From contig NC_015914.1 of NCBI RefSeq assembly GCF_000222485.1, forward strand, positions 3,454,001 through 3,518,000: a stretch of DNA of 64,000 nt, read 5' to 3'. This document shows positions 36,845 to 45,560 of this stretch, in pieces. The stretch comes from Cyclobacterium marinum DSM 745. Its GTDB lineage: Bacteria; Bacteroidota; Bacteroidia; Cytophagales; Cyclobacteriaceae. Each line of letters opens with the position of its first letter. Positions within the stretch are counted from its first letter, which is position 1. The notes beneath the pieces are model-generated. The model was not told the DNA's origin. It worked only from the letters and a program-made list of their open reading frames with translations, and made no database searches. The position numbers and the translations under genes were made by a program.

Positions 36845-38131
36845 TTATTTAAATTTATAAAATACCAATACTTGATCATCAAAATCATTTCCAATTTCTC
36901 GGAACAAATTTTTAATTTTATCTCCATATTTCCCATTAGATTGTAACATTTTTATATAATTTTCATCCGTAATAGACTTAATAACATCTGGTTCAATTAC
37001 TCCTACTCCCTCATCTTTATATGTATTTATAGGAAAAGAAAATAGTATAAGTCCATTAATATCCATATTAAAATTATCTCCTCCAAGAAAAGATTTAGAA
37101 TTCTTATTATAAAAAACCATCATTTCTTTTATACCATAGCCAAGCTTTGCAAATCGGTAACCAAACCAGCCATTATTTGTAAAAAAATACTGTCCATTTG
37201 TGAAATAAAGCTTTTCATTTGATACCTTTTCTTCAAATTCATCAAAAGGTTTAAAAGTTTCTTTTTCCGGTAGAAATCTCCCTTCCATTTTAAATTTCAA
37301 TATTGGATTTAAAAGTTGAATTGAATCTATGTATTCATATATAAATTCTGAGAAACGAGGTTGAATATATACTTTATCACCTTTTTTATCTAAATAATTT
37401 CTTCCATAAAAATCATTTAAGGTCTCTTCTTCGGTAAATGGGAATGCACTTGCTTCTACTCTTAGATTAGCGTCTGTAATTAATAGTTCACTGAAGCCCG
37501 CCTCACTTCCTAAATGATCATTGGGATCATGTTTGGTATAGTTTAAAATTCTTTCCCCTGGAAGGATTTTAAAATTCCCCATTCTGAAATTTACTTTTTT
37601 TTCCGAAATAAACTGACCTGAGAAATCGAACTTTATTATCTTTCTTAAAGCTCCATCATGAATGAATAATTCCTGTTTTTCAAAATCTACATCAAAATCG
37701 TATATCTCTCTGAACTCACTAGGGCCATCTCCTGTACTGGCCAGAGATAGGAGCTGCATACCACTTTGTCTTGAAAATATATTTATGCTCTTCGTAAAAT
37801 ATTTATCTAAAACAACTATTAACGAATCATTGAATAATATTTTATCTATAGCACCTAATACTTCGTCATTCTTAAGTTTTAATGGTAGGTACTCATAATC
37901 ATTTATAAGATCTGAAAAGTTAAAAGATTGTCCGATATATTCATTTGGATTAATTGAATCATAACCGTTTGATATATTAATATCTAAAGCTTTATAATTA
38001 TTTGATAAAGTCTCATTTATAGCTGGGAATTTAGTTTGATAATGTTTTTCATTTTTTGTGCCACAGCATATAATTCCAACACTGAAGGTAAGAAATGAAA
38101 TAAAGATTGTTATTAATCTTATGAAATTCAT
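36845..38131 (-). CDS. 6-bladed beta-propeller lipoprotein
   Basis: 428 residues from the ATG at 38131 (eight residues inside a longer frame), chosen because it opens a type II signal peptide ending GIICC. The body matches the Bacteroidota 6-bladed beta-propeller lipoproteins: SLIVVLDKYFTKSINIFSRQSG, LSLASTGDGPSEFREIYDFDVD, LFIHDGALRKIIKFDFSGQFI. Such proteins often occur beside genes for small exported peptides, as here: a 98-codon peptide gene lies upstream on the same strand. A perfect 20-bp inverted repeat stands between the two, so this gene may be expressed by readthrough. Exact role of the family is unknown; binding or export of the peptide is a guess. Confidence 0.85.
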   Translation of the reverse strand: MNFIRLITIFISFLTFSVGIICCGTKNEKHYQTKFPAINETLSNNYKALDINISNGYDSINPNEYIGQSFNFSDLINDYEYLPLKLKNDEVLGAIDKILFNDSLIVVLDKYFTKSINIFSRQSGMQLLSLASTGDGPSEFREIYDFDVDFEKQELFIHDGALRKIIKFDFSGQFISEKKVNFRMGNFKILPGERILNYTKHDPNDHLGSEAGFSELLITDANLRVEASAFPFTEEETLNDFYGRNYLDKKGDKVYIQPRFSEFIYEYIDSIQLLNPILKFKMEGRFLPEKETFKPFDEFEEKVSNEKLYFTNGQYFFTNNGWFGYRFAKLGYGIKEMMVFYNKNSKSFLGGDNFNMDINGLILFSFPINTYKDEGVGVIEPDVIKSITDENYIKMLQSNGKYGDKIKNLFREIGNDFDDQVLVFYKFK

Positions 38132-38166
38132 TATTTTATTTAAAATTAAATACAAAAATAAACACG

Positions 38167-38215
38167 AAATAAAATGTAGGGTTTACCTAATCCTTGTAAA
38201 CCCTACATTTTATTT
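38167..38215 (-). terminator. Perfect 20-bp inverted repeat between peptide and propeller genes
   Basis: Arms at 38167-38186 (ending GTAGGGTTTAC) and 38196-38215 pair perfectly around a 9-nt loop. On the minus strand it begins four bases after the peptide gene's stop and is followed by a T-rich tail (ATTTTATTT then CGTG). It is a strong terminator for the peptide transcript, and possibly an attenuator for the propeller gene, whose start codon lies about 35 bp beyond. Confidence 0.85.
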
Positions 38216-38219
38216 AATA

Positions 38220-38516
38220 TTATCCACACAATGTTGATAGACACAAACTGTTACCATCTGTACATGACCTTTTCGTACCGGGAAAGGTTTCTGTATAAGT
38301 TACCTCAACACCATCAATACCAGTATATGTAATTGTATTTGTAGCTGTGCATTCGACACGGTGCGGTTCCCAAAGCCATCCATCACCTCCACTACCACCT
38401 GAACCTCCATGTCCTCCGGATCCATCTGACCCATTCCGTGCAAATCCTGCATTTACCAGCTCCCATTCCCCGTTAAGGCTAGTCTGGATGTTGAGAGTAA
38501 AAGTCATCAGGAACAC
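38220..38516 (-). CDS. Small Gly/Cys-containing exported peptide (NVEALA-like leader type)
   Basis: 98 codons if the GTG at 38516 is used; the frame stays open upstream (FQPIKLIGTFVFLMTFTLNIQ), and those residues look like the true signal peptide. The nearest ATG with a fitting start (about 38553, MTIKR...) is one base out of frame, so a small frameshift or a non-ATG start is likely. After the hydrophobic leader come SLNGEWELVNAGFARN, a Gly/Ser linker (GSDGSGGHGGSGGSGGDG), and a tail with four Cys (ECTATN, KRSCTDGNSLCLSTLC). This recalls the NVEALA-type peptides of Bacteroidota that neighbour 6-bladed propeller proteins. The Cys tail could form two disulfides or bind metal. Family assignment is tentative. 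Confidence 0.6.
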   Translation of the reverse strand: MFLMTFTLNIQTSLNGEWELVNAGFARNGSDGSGGHGGSGGSGGDGWLWEPHRVECTATNTITYTGIDGVEVTYTETFPGTKRSCTDGNSLCLSTLCG

Positions 38517-38769
38517 AAATGTTCCAATTAACTTGATCGGTTGAAAATTGTTCGTTTGATCGTCATTTTACATTTTTGTTTTAGTTAAATATAATTAAAG
38601 GAAATTTAAAATTAAATAATATTACAGTGGTCGGTATACCATAAGGTGTTTCCTCCAAGACCAATTATGTAGAGAATAAATGTAGTAACTATCGTTATGC
38701 GATTTTTTTGAGATTTACTATTTTTATAAAAGTTAACCAGTAAGGTGGCCAATATATAGAAAATTCCCC

Positions 38770-38905
38770 AACTGGGTGTAGGTGTGTCGTGAAGTCGTTG
38801 ATGTGAATCAAAGACATGTTGTATAGAAGATGGTATAGTAGGTCTACCGCAATCGGTGAGTAAGGGGAGGTTTCAAACCGCCTCTCGGTGCTGTTTTGGT
38901 AACGA
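38770..38905. repeat. Dispersed repeat family B, copy 1
   Basis: Shares blocks such as TAGGTGTGTCGTG, GATGTGAATCAAAGACATGTT, GTAAGGGGAGG and CAAACCG with 41571-41675 and 45428-45560. In all three places it lies within about 100 bp of, or next to, a family-A repeat or a parE sequence. Non-coding; nature unknown. Confidence 0.6.
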
Positions 38906-38978
38906 AACTGTGTTGAAGGGAAGAAGGAAAAGATCCAGATTGTATGGAAACAGGTGGAAGGATTAATGTCCACTATAC

Positions 38979-39181
38979 CCCACCTAGGTGTAATTTGCAA
39001 TTACACCTTTCTATCCACCTTAATGAAATTTAGGGAAACTATTCTAAAATGGCCATTTGCTATGGCCAACTAAAGCCGACACTAGGTTATGATTAAATGG
39101 AAAGTAGGTAAAATATTTTCGAGATTCTTGCAAGGGGAGTAATAAGGGTAAACCGGGCAGCTTGTTTTTATTTAATTGCCA
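38979..39181. repeat. Dispersed repeat family A, copy 1
   Basis: Starts CCCACCTAGGTGTAATTTGC with a perfect hairpin (AGGTGTAATT / AATTACACCT, loop TGC), then ATGGCCATTTGCTATGGCC, GATTAAATGGAAAGTAGG, TTTTCGAGATTCTTGCAAGG and AAACCGGGCAGCTT. It is nearly identical to the first ~200 bp of the copies at 41676 and 42010, and diverges after TTTAATTGCC. No open frame on either strand. Confidence 0.8.
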
Positions 39182-39291
39182 GAAAATAATTTTGCATGGA
39201 ATGTTTAACGTTGGTGGGTTATTGGTAATTTTGTTCACCTTCCAATTGCTGATAAAAGTTAGTTGTAGTTACAAAATATAAAAGTAAGGAA

Positions 39292-40578
39292 TTACAATTC
39301 CTCTTCATTATTTTTCATTTTTAAATAATCGCAAAATTTCAAAGTGTAGACAATAACTCTATTGTCATAATAGGTAAACTTGTTATTACCTAATATTTTT
39401 GGACTAGCAGAACAATTTTCAATATAGGTGAAAATTGTTCTGTTAAGTATTTGATCCAAATTCTTTTCAATAAAACTTGGATCCACTATTTCCAAAGTTA
39501 GGTCTTTCCTGTGTCTCAAGGCAGTTTTGATGCACTGATTAATGTGTTCGTCACTGAATGAATAGCCAATAATATAAATAATATTTGTTTTAAAACAGTC
39601 TCTGTCAAAAGCAAAATGCATTTGCTTAAAAGGAGGAATCATGGATTTTTGTGCTTTTTGAAAACCTGTTATTATATTACTTACTAAAATAGGCTTTCCT
39701 CTTTCAATTTGGATATTTGAAATATTAGAATTTCCTTGAAATTGCGGCGTATTAGCGCTTAGTATTTCAGGTGAATTTATTCTTTTATTTCTATTGTCTA
39801 CTTTCCAGAATGCAGAACCATGAAGGTTGTAAAAAATATTGGAATTTTGATCCTCTAAAATTCTCAATATATCGCATTTAAACTCTTGACTATATGATTC
39901 ATTTTCATTCATTTCAAAACCCTCAAAACAGTTTATGCTAACTTCATTTAGTAAGACTTTAAAAATTCGATCATAATTAAGAGAATACATTCTTATGGCA
40001 TTATTTTTTTCTAATGTAGAAATCCATTTTTTAAAATTAATACTAATCTCGGAGTCCATCTTAATTTCTGAAAATGTGCAATAATGAAAGGCATATTCAG
40101 AAATTCTATTTACTATACTAGTTAGCAGACAAGACAATTCATGTTGTAAATAAAATTGTTTCGGGTTTTCATTGTTAAAAGCGTAACGGGCACTATCGTA
40201 GTCTTTTCCCTTAGGAATTTGAAGTTTGTAATTTGTCTTTCTTTTTCCACCTTTTATCGAATAGTCAAATAATTTCTCAAATTCAAGATCATTAATAAAT
40301 GATCTTAACAGTGAGGGAGATTCTTTCCCTTTCTTAAATTCAGAATAATAAACCGATAATTCTTCAATAACGTTGATAATTGTTTCAAAATTTACGTCAT
40401 CTTTATCATATACCTTAATTAATTGTTCGTAAATATAGTCTGTTAATTTTTGTTCTGAATTTGATACTTTAAAACCTTCCTCTCTAATTCTTTCGGTAAG
40501 TTCTTGAGTTGTCGGTCCTCCCCAATCAATCATAGCTCCGGCACCAAATAAGAATACGTTGTTGTTTTTGTTCATCAT
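39292..40578 (-). CDS. SIR2-like domain protein (possible defence NADase)
   Basis: 428 residues, no signal or membrane span, cytoplasmic. The N-terminus has the NAD-binding opening of SIR2-like proteins (FLFGAGAMIDWGGPTTQEL, residues 10-27). Later motifs are YSLNYDRIF (Asn201), NLHGSAFW (His253) and IIGYSFSDEHIN (about 336-347), equivalent to the NYD, LHG and GYSxxDxH motifs of the SIR2_2 group. Stand-alone or fused SIR2 domains of this group act as NAD-depleting effectors in several anti-phage systems, including Thoeris ThsA, DSR and SIR2-HerA. Here no HerA, TIR or Argonaute gene is next to it; neighbours are repeats and a toxin-antitoxin pair. Gene lies in a repeat-rich accessory region. 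Specific function is inference. Confidence 0.8.
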   Translation of the reverse strand: MMNKNNNVFLFGAGAMIDWGGPTTQELTERIREEGFKVSNSEQKLTDYIYEQLIKVYDKDDVNFETIINVIEELSVYYSEFKKGKESPSLLRSFINDLEFEKLFDYSIKGGKRKTNYKLQIPKGKDYDSARYAFNNENPKQFYLQHELSCLLTSIVNRISEYAFHYCTFSEIKMDSEISINFKKWISTLEKNNAIRMYSLNYDRIFKVLLNEVSINCFEGFEMNENESYSQEFKCDILRILEDQNSNIFYNLHGSAFWKVDNRNKRINSPEILSANTPQFQGNSNISNIQIERGKPILVSNIITGFQKAQKSMIPPFKQMHFAFDRDCFKTNIIYIIGYSFSDEHINQCIKTALRHRKDLTLEIVDPSFIEKNLDQILNRTIFTYIENCSASPKILGNNKFTYYDNRVIVYTLKFCDYLKMKNNEEEL

Positions 40579-40671
40579 GAACTGAAAAGTTTAGCCTCTT
40601 TTTGTGACTAAATAAATATATGAGCTTAAATTTTTAATTCAAAACCTGATTAATTGCGACAAGCTTAATAA

Positions 40672-40800
40672 ACAATTGGCTAAGCGTAGCCGAAGCCAGA
40701 GGATAGCGTCCTCGTCCACCTACCCCTTCCACTCAGGGTTTCGTTTGTCTGCCAGGACGCCAATGAACCGGACAGCAACCTGATCATCTTTTTAGAGAGG
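40672..40800. repeat. Dispersed element C, copy 1, upstream of parDE-like genes
   Basis: Contains small inverted repeats (GGCT..AGCC, GAGGATAGCGTCCTC) and CACTCAGGGT. A related arrangement is at 45062-45180 (GAGCCAAGCC, CGCTCAGGGT) directly before the parE remnant. The rest of 40579-41034 shows only a promoter-like AT-rich stretch before the antitoxin gene. Confidence 0.4.
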
Positions 40801-41034
40801 ATAATACCCCAGTTTAAAAAACTTACTCAACATCAGAAGCTTAACTATAGGTCTTTGGATGGAGCCTAACATTATTGAAGGAAAGTAAATGGCCCGCCAC
40901 AACAGAATCACCAGCGCAGAAAGCTTCAAAAGAGTAAGCAATCAAGACCAGAGAAAGTCGGCGGATCAATTTCATTCATTAAAATGAACCTAAAAATATT
41001 AAATAATCGTTATTTTGTGGAAAAGGAAATAATC

Positions 41035-41265
41035 ATGGGAGCTGCACAAATTAGAGAAATACTTCACGAATACATTGATATAGCAGATGAGCGCTTTATT
41101 AATTTAATGTATGCTATGATACAGGCAGACATGAAAGAAGAGAATTATGAGCTGAGTGATAGACATAAAAAAATATTAGATGAAAGAATAACAGCACATA
41201 AGACTAACCCATCATCAGGATCTAGCTGGGAGGAAGTAAAAGCCCGAATTAAAAGTCAGCTATGA
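41035..41265 (+). CDS. Addiction-module antitoxin, ParD-like
   Basis: 76 residues from the ATG at 41035 (with GGAA upstream); the frame is open from an ATG at 40984 too, but the conserved part starts at MGAAQIREILHEYID. The pattern IREILHEYIDIADERFINLMYAM... and the end SGSSWEEVKARIKSQL fit the short 'putative addiction module component' family, where the C-terminal helix binds the toxin. It overlaps the toxin gene by 4 bp (ATGA). It should neutralise the toxin and repress the shared promoter. Confidence 0.85.
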   Translation: MGAAQIREILHEYIDIADERFINLMYAMIQADMKEENYELSDRHKKILDERITAHKTNPSSGSSWEEVKARIKSQL

Positions 41266-41549
41266 ATTATTCTCTTATTGTTAAGCCAGAAGCAGAACTT
41301 GACATTTTAAGGTCTGCACAATGGTACGAGAGAAAGCAGCAGGATTTAGGATTACGATTTTTGGATGAAGTGGAAGAAAAGCTGGATTTGATTACTAGGA
41401 ACCCACTTCATTATCAGGTTAGGTACAACATTATTCGATTTTCTTTGATAAAACATTTTCCGTATGCCATTCATTTTCTTGTAGAAGGTAAGAAAGTGAT
41501 TGTTTTAGCCGTTTTAGGCACTCGGGAAGATCCTGAGAAATGGCAATAG
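41262..41549 (+). CDS. RelE/ParE-family toxin
   Basis: 95 residues, complete. Family signatures: YSLIVKPEAELDILRSAQWYERKQQDLGLRFLDEVEEKLDLI, NPLHYQVRYNIIRFSLIKHFPYAIHFLVEGKKVIVLAVLGTREDPEKW. Fits the ParE branch of the RelE/ParE superfamily. ParE members poison DNA gyrase and RelE members cleave mRNA; which applies here cannot be decided from sequence. A decayed second copy lies at 45180-45412. Confidence 0.9.
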   Translation: MNYSLIVKPEAELDILRSAQWYERKQQDLGLRFLDEVEEKLDLITRNPLHYQVRYNIIRFSLIKHFPYAIHFLVEGKKVIVLAVLGTREDPEKWQ

Positions 41550-41570
41550 CTTATCCTACTGGGCTGCTCA

Positions 41571-41675
41571 GACTGCTTGTAGGTTTGTCGTGTATTCCTT
41601 GATGTGGATTAAAAACATGTTATATAAAAGATGATAGTAGTTCTACCGATATCTCTGTGTAAGGGGAGGATGCCA
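41571..41675. repeat. Dispersed repeat family B, copy 2
   Basis: Begins GACTGCTTGTAGGTTTGTCGTG shortly after the parE stop and ends GTAAGGGGAGGATGCCAAC, directly followed by a family-A repeat. Matches copy 3 (45428) best at the 5' end, and copy 1 (38770) in the middle. Confidence 0.6.
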
Positions 41676-42009
41676 ACCCACCTAGGTGTAATTTGCAATT
41701 ACACCTTTCTATCCACCTTAATGAAATTTAGGGAAACCAATCTAAAATGGCCATTTGCAATGGCCAACTAAAGCCGACACTAGGTTATGATTAAATGGAA
41801 AGTAGGTAAAATATTTTCGAGATTCTTGCAAGGGGAGTAATAAAGATAAACCGGGCAGCTTATTTTTATTTAATTGCCGGCAACCAATCTAGTGTTCCGA
41901 AAGCTAATACACTTGACCTACACCTTAAATTCAAACCAAGGAATAGATGAATTTTTAATGGCTACATGAAATTCATGGTTATTTATCCTTTCCCTTTACA
42001 TAAATTGTA
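41676..42009. repeat. Repeat family A, full copy 2 (first of a tandem pair)
   Basis: 334 bp. Perfect hairpin AGGTGTAATT-TGC-AATTACACCT near its start, then the same blocks as copy 1. It extends further than copy 1: CCAATCTAGTGTTCCGAAAG, AATACACTTGACC, GGCTACATGAAATTCATGG, ending TAAATTGTA. Immediately repeated by copy 3. Confidence 0.85.
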
Positions 42010-42339
42010 CCCCACCTTGGTGTAATTTGCAATTACACCTTTCTATCCACCTTAATGAATTTTAGAAAACCATTCTAAAATGGCCATTTGATATGGCCAA
42101 CTAAAGCCGATGCTAGATATTAGATGGAAAGTAGGTAAAATATTTTCGAGATTCTTGCAAGGGGAGTAATAAGGATAAACCGGGCAGCTTATTTTTATTT
42201 AATTGCCGGTAACCAATCTAGTGTTCCGAAAGCTAATACACTTGACCGACACCTCAAATTCAAACCAAGGAATACATGTATTTTTAATGGCTACATGAAA
42301 TTTATGGTTATTTATCCTTTCTACTTAATTAAATTGTAC
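42010..42339. repeat. Repeat family A, full copy 3 (second of a tandem pair)
   Basis: 330 bp in direct orientation after copy 2, nearly identical over the whole length, with a few small deletions (for example around 42113). The same hairpin (GGTGTAATT-TGC-AATTACACC) is kept. Ends TTAAATTGTAC. It forms most of the upstream region of the TPR-protein gene at 42412. Confidence 0.85.
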
Positions 42340-42411
42340 TTTACGGCGATATTATTTTAAAAGTATCTCAGTATATTACCTGAGGCATTTAATGATAGAA
42401 AAAGCAGATCC

Positions 42412-44931
42412 ATGAAATTTGATAAGTCTTATTTAGTTTTACTATTTACATTTTTAAATATTTTCCTATTTGCACAAAATACCAGTGGCAAAATTTTTGA
42501 AACTACTTTTCGGTGGAAGCCTGAAAATGGGAAAAATGGATGTGATGCAACAATAAACTTAAAGCTCAATTATTATTTAAAAAATGACAGGCCATGGGTC
42601 AATATTTCTTATACCATTGAAAAAGGGAATACCGTTTATTTCGAAGGCAAACAATATGCAAGGCAGCAATTAGGAGAAGAGGCCTACAATGCGATTAGGG
42701 TGCAATACCCAAGATTTGTGGTTGACCTTTATGACGGCAGTAATTTTATTACATCAATAGGCTTCGATAGTAAAGGAAATATGACTTATGGAGGAGATTG
42801 GCTAAACATATTCGAGGGTCATATACATGCAGAACACACCAAGCGAAATCTTCCAAGTGGAGAGAGAGCTAAAGAGATTTTTTTAAGCAATGCATTTTCT
42901 ATTAAAAATATGCGCCTCACTTATATCGATGCAGTAAATTTCCATTTGGTTAAAATGCATGCTTTGGGTGAAAATGATAGGGATGATAAAAGTGCATCAG
43001 CTACTCCAAGTACTGACTCCGACCAACCGGTAAGCAACAATAATGGCTACGAAACTTCTCAATCAAATTCCTCAAGCTACCAAAGTAGCACAAGTGCAGC
43101 CAATTCACATTACCAAAACGCCTTAGAAAGACAACAAGTTTATACCCAAAATTTAGAAGCCGCAGCTACTCAAATAGTTAATGTGGGTTTAAGTATTGCC
43201 AACGATATTCAACAAGCTAGGATTAGGAATGTAAATTATAAAAATGAAAACATAAGGGAATATCTTGAGGAAATAATCCCTTTAGACAAGGAGTGCGAAG
43301 CCTTGTATACAACAGATTATGCAGCCTTTCTTGTAAAGGAAAAAACATTACGAAGTTATGAAAACCTAGCCATTGATAATTTAAACTGGCTTATTGAAAA
43401 GGAAGGTGACGCAAGGTATAAAAATTTAAAGTCAGAAATTTTTTCCAACCAAGTAAATAGACTAAGAAAAATATTAGCGTACAATACGGCACAGCTATTA
43501 AAAAATGAGAAGGAACTTGAAAATATGGTGCTAATCAATGAGTTTTATTATGCCAATTTAAATGAACTGATTGATTTCGCAGGAGATTTGTCTACAGATT
43601 TGGGCTATCATAACAATAATGTTCATGGATCAACAGGATATGGATTGTTTAAATTTTGGAGAAATTTCGTTGACGAAGAGAAGAGTGAAAGAGCTCGAAA
43701 AATGTTAGCCGCTAATGAAACGAATAAATTTTTAGATCCTTTTTATGAAATATTTTTTTACGTAAGGCAAAATTATGTCAGCGACTATTATGACAAGAAA
43801 GCCATTGATTTATTTAAAGCAGCCAATGATCAAACCAAAAAGTTATTGCTAAAGGGTGTGCTTTTTGGAAGAAACTATGTTAAAGATTTAGCTTGGGATC
43901 AATTGTACATAAATGATGACAGACTATTGAAGTTGTTTTTGGAAAATACAAACGAAAAAATATATTATTATGAAATTGAATTTAATGGAACCAAAGGGAA
44001 GGAAAAAATGCCTTTGTATAAATTTTTAAATTCAAAATATGGATTTAAAAATTCAGCGTCTAATGCCCTTGTAAAAGATTGGTTAAAAAGAGATAAAAAA
44101 TTAACCGGAAAAAATCCGGATGATTTTGTTGAAGAACAATTGGCAAAAGAAAAAAAAGCCGCTCTTATTGAAAATGAAAAAATAGAAATTCAGCAATTAA
44201 TTTCGCAATCTCAAGTTCTGTCTGAAAGCGGGGATTTTGACAAAGCCCTATCGCTTATTCAAAAAGCTAGAGTGGATTTCCCTAACAACTATGATTTAAT
44301 AATAACTGAAGCACATATTTATAATAAACTCAATAATAATGACCGGTTTTTAGAACTACTCAAAGAAGGGGAAAAATCAGCTAACGCAAACGATGTATTG
44401 TTTTTTAATATTGGCGTACTAGAACAAGCCAATGAAAATTATGATGAAGCAGAAAACTACTATTTAAAAGCAATTGAGATTAATCCTGAAAATGTGGATG
44501 CTTATTATAATTTAGGAATTGTGTACAGTAAACAAGCAACCTTACTTAAAAATGACATCAATAATTTCATAGATCAACCTGAAAAATATGACGAAATCTT
44601 CCTAGAGATAATAGAAATTTTCAGGAAGTCAATTTCAAACTATAAGCATGCAGTAAAGTTACAGGAATACGATTTTGACACATTATTTGAGATGGGATTC
44701 ACCTGTACTGCACAAGCAAATGATATCGGGAAGCAGGCCAATAAAAAATTAGAATACCCAAAAAAATTCAGCTGGCTTTATTTGAAGAGGATGGAAATGT
44801 ACAATCATTCATTGTTCTTTTTTAAAAAAGCGCAACAATTGGATGATACAGATGAGGACTTAAATAAAAACATTATAATCCTTCAAAAAGTTGTTGATGA
44901 TTTTAATGAGAAGCGTAAGAAAAAAAGCTAG
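42412..44931 (+). CDS. Exported TPR-repeat protein of unknown function
   Basis: 839 residues with a signal peptide (LVLLFTFLNIFLFAQ). N-terminal ~190 residues form a beta-rich domain unknown to me (ETTFRWKPENGKNGCDATINL...). A low-complexity Ser/Asn/Gln linker follows (about 195-240). The middle is helical (KECEALYTTDYAAFLVKEKTL...). The C-terminal part from about 600 has TPR repeats (GDFDKALSLIQKARVDFP, ENYDEAENYYLKAIEINPENVDAYYNLGIVY). TPR regions bind partner proteins. The gene follows the tandem family-A repeats directly and stands alone, so there is no functional clue from neighbours. Lower GC than the core genes. Confidence 0.85.
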   Translation: MKFDKSYLVLLFTFLNIFLFAQNTSGKIFETTFRWKPENGKNGCDATINLKLNYYLKNDRPWVNISYTIEKGNTVYFEGKQYARQQLGEEAYNAIRVQYPRFVVDLYDGSNFITSIGFDSKGNMTYGGDWLNIFEGHIHAEHTKRNLPSGERAKEIFLSNAFSIKNMRLTYIDAVNFHLVKMHALGENDRDDKSASATPSTDSDQPVSNNNGYETSQSNSSSYQSSTSAANSHYQNALERQQVYTQNLEAAATQIVNVGLSIANDIQQARIRNVNYKNENIREYLEEIIPLDKECEALYTTDYAAFLVKEKTLRSYENLAIDNLNWLIEKEGDARYKNLKSEIFSNQVNRLRKILAYNTAQLLKNEKELENMVLINEFYYANLNELIDFAGDLSTDLGYHNNNVHGSTGYGLFKFWRNFVDEEKSERARKMLAANETNKFLDPFYEIFFYVRQNYVSDYYDKKAIDLFKAANDQTKKLLLKGVLFGRNYVKDLAWDQLYINDDRLLKLFLENTNEKIYYYEIEFNGTKGKEKMPLYKFLNSKYGFKNSASNALVKDWLKRDKKLTGKNPDDFVEEQLAKEKKAALIENEKIEIQQLISQSQVLSESGDFDKALSLIQKARVDFPNNYDLIITEAHIYNKLNNNDRFLELLKEGEKSANANDVLFFNIGVLEQANENYDEAENYYLKAIEINPENVDAYYNLGIVYSKQATLLKNDINNFIDQPEKYDEIFLEIIEIFRKSISNYKHAVKLQEYDFDTLFEMGFTCTAQANDIGKQANKKLEYPKKFSWLYLKRMEMYNHSLFFFKKAQQLDDTDEDLNKNIIILQKVVDDFNEKRKKKS

Positions 44932-44964
44932 GTAATCTTGAGGAATTTAGGCTCGCAGTTATCC

Positions 44965-45000
44965 TCACCTAGGTGTAATTTGCAATTACACCTTTCTATC
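44965..45000. repeat. Repeat family A, short fragment with intact hairpin
   Basis: CTCACCTAGGTGTAATTTGC followed by AATTACACCTTTCTATC, then unrelated sequence. Only the hairpin head of family A is kept, 34 bp after the TPR-gene stop. Confidence 0.7.
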
Positions 45001-45061
45001 AAAAGCTGATAGCTTTATGTAAATCAGGATACGATCTTTAGTAAAGGTTTGCTATTAATCT

Positions 45062-45180
45062 GTTCTCAAAGGTATAGTCTGCCGGCAGCTGAGCGGAGCC
45101 AAGCCTCAGGTTAACGTATTCGGCATACCTTCCCATTAGGCGCCGCTCAGGGTCCGGATGTCTGTCCGAGCATTCAAAGA
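45062..45180. repeat. Dispersed element C, copy 2
   Basis: Contains CTGAGCGG (about 45092) and CCGCTCAG (about 45143) as distant inverted arms, and GCCAAGCC/CTCAGGGT blocks shared with 40672-40800. It stands directly before the parE remnant, as copy 1 stands before the intact pair. Confidence 0.35.
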
Positions 45181-45412
45181 TGTGGAAAGCAGCAGGATTT
45201 AGGAATACGATTTTTGGATGAAGTGGAAAAAAAGCTGGGTTTAATCACTAGTAACCCACTACATTATTAGGTCAGGTACAACACTATCCGATTTTCTCTG
45301 ATAAAACATTTTCCATATGCTATTCATTTTATTGTAAAAAATAAGAAAGTGATTGTTTTAGCTGTATTAGGCACTCGGGAAGACCCTGATAAATATGGCT
45401 ATAGTTTATCCT
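45180..45412 (+). pseudogene. Decayed second copy of the ParE-type toxin gene
   Basis: Reads KQQDLGIRFLDEVEKKLGLITSNPLHY, then a TAG (45268-45270) where the intact gene at 41262 has CAG, then VRYNTIRFSLIKHFPYAIHFIVKNKKVIVLAVLGTREDPDKYG. The first ~25 codons and the antitoxin gene are missing. The sequence after it (TTATCCTACTGGGC, GCTTGTAGGTGTGT) also matches the region after the intact parE, so a larger unit was duplicated and then decayed. Confidence 0.9.
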
Positions 45413-45427
45413 ACTGGGCCACTCCGA

Positions 45428-45560
45428 TTGCTTGTAGGTGTGTAGCAAAATCCTTGACCGAAATCAAAGACATATTGTTTAAAATATGTTAGCTGGTCTT
45501 CCTCAATCGCTGTGTAAGGGAAGGATGCAAACCGACTCTCATTACTGTTTTAGACGACTA
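45428..45560. repeat. Dispersed repeat family B, copy 3
   Basis: Shares GATTGCTTGTAGGTGTGT, AATCAAAGACAT and GTGTAAGGGA.GGATGCAAAC with copies 1 and 2. The remaining 45561-45907 holds no recognisable gene. Confidence 0.55.

Noticed and set aside
41676..42339. Possible CRISPR array or integron attC cluster
   Set aside because: Units are about 334 bp, nearly identical over their whole length and in tandem, with no short repeat-spacer pattern and no integrase or Cas gene nearby.
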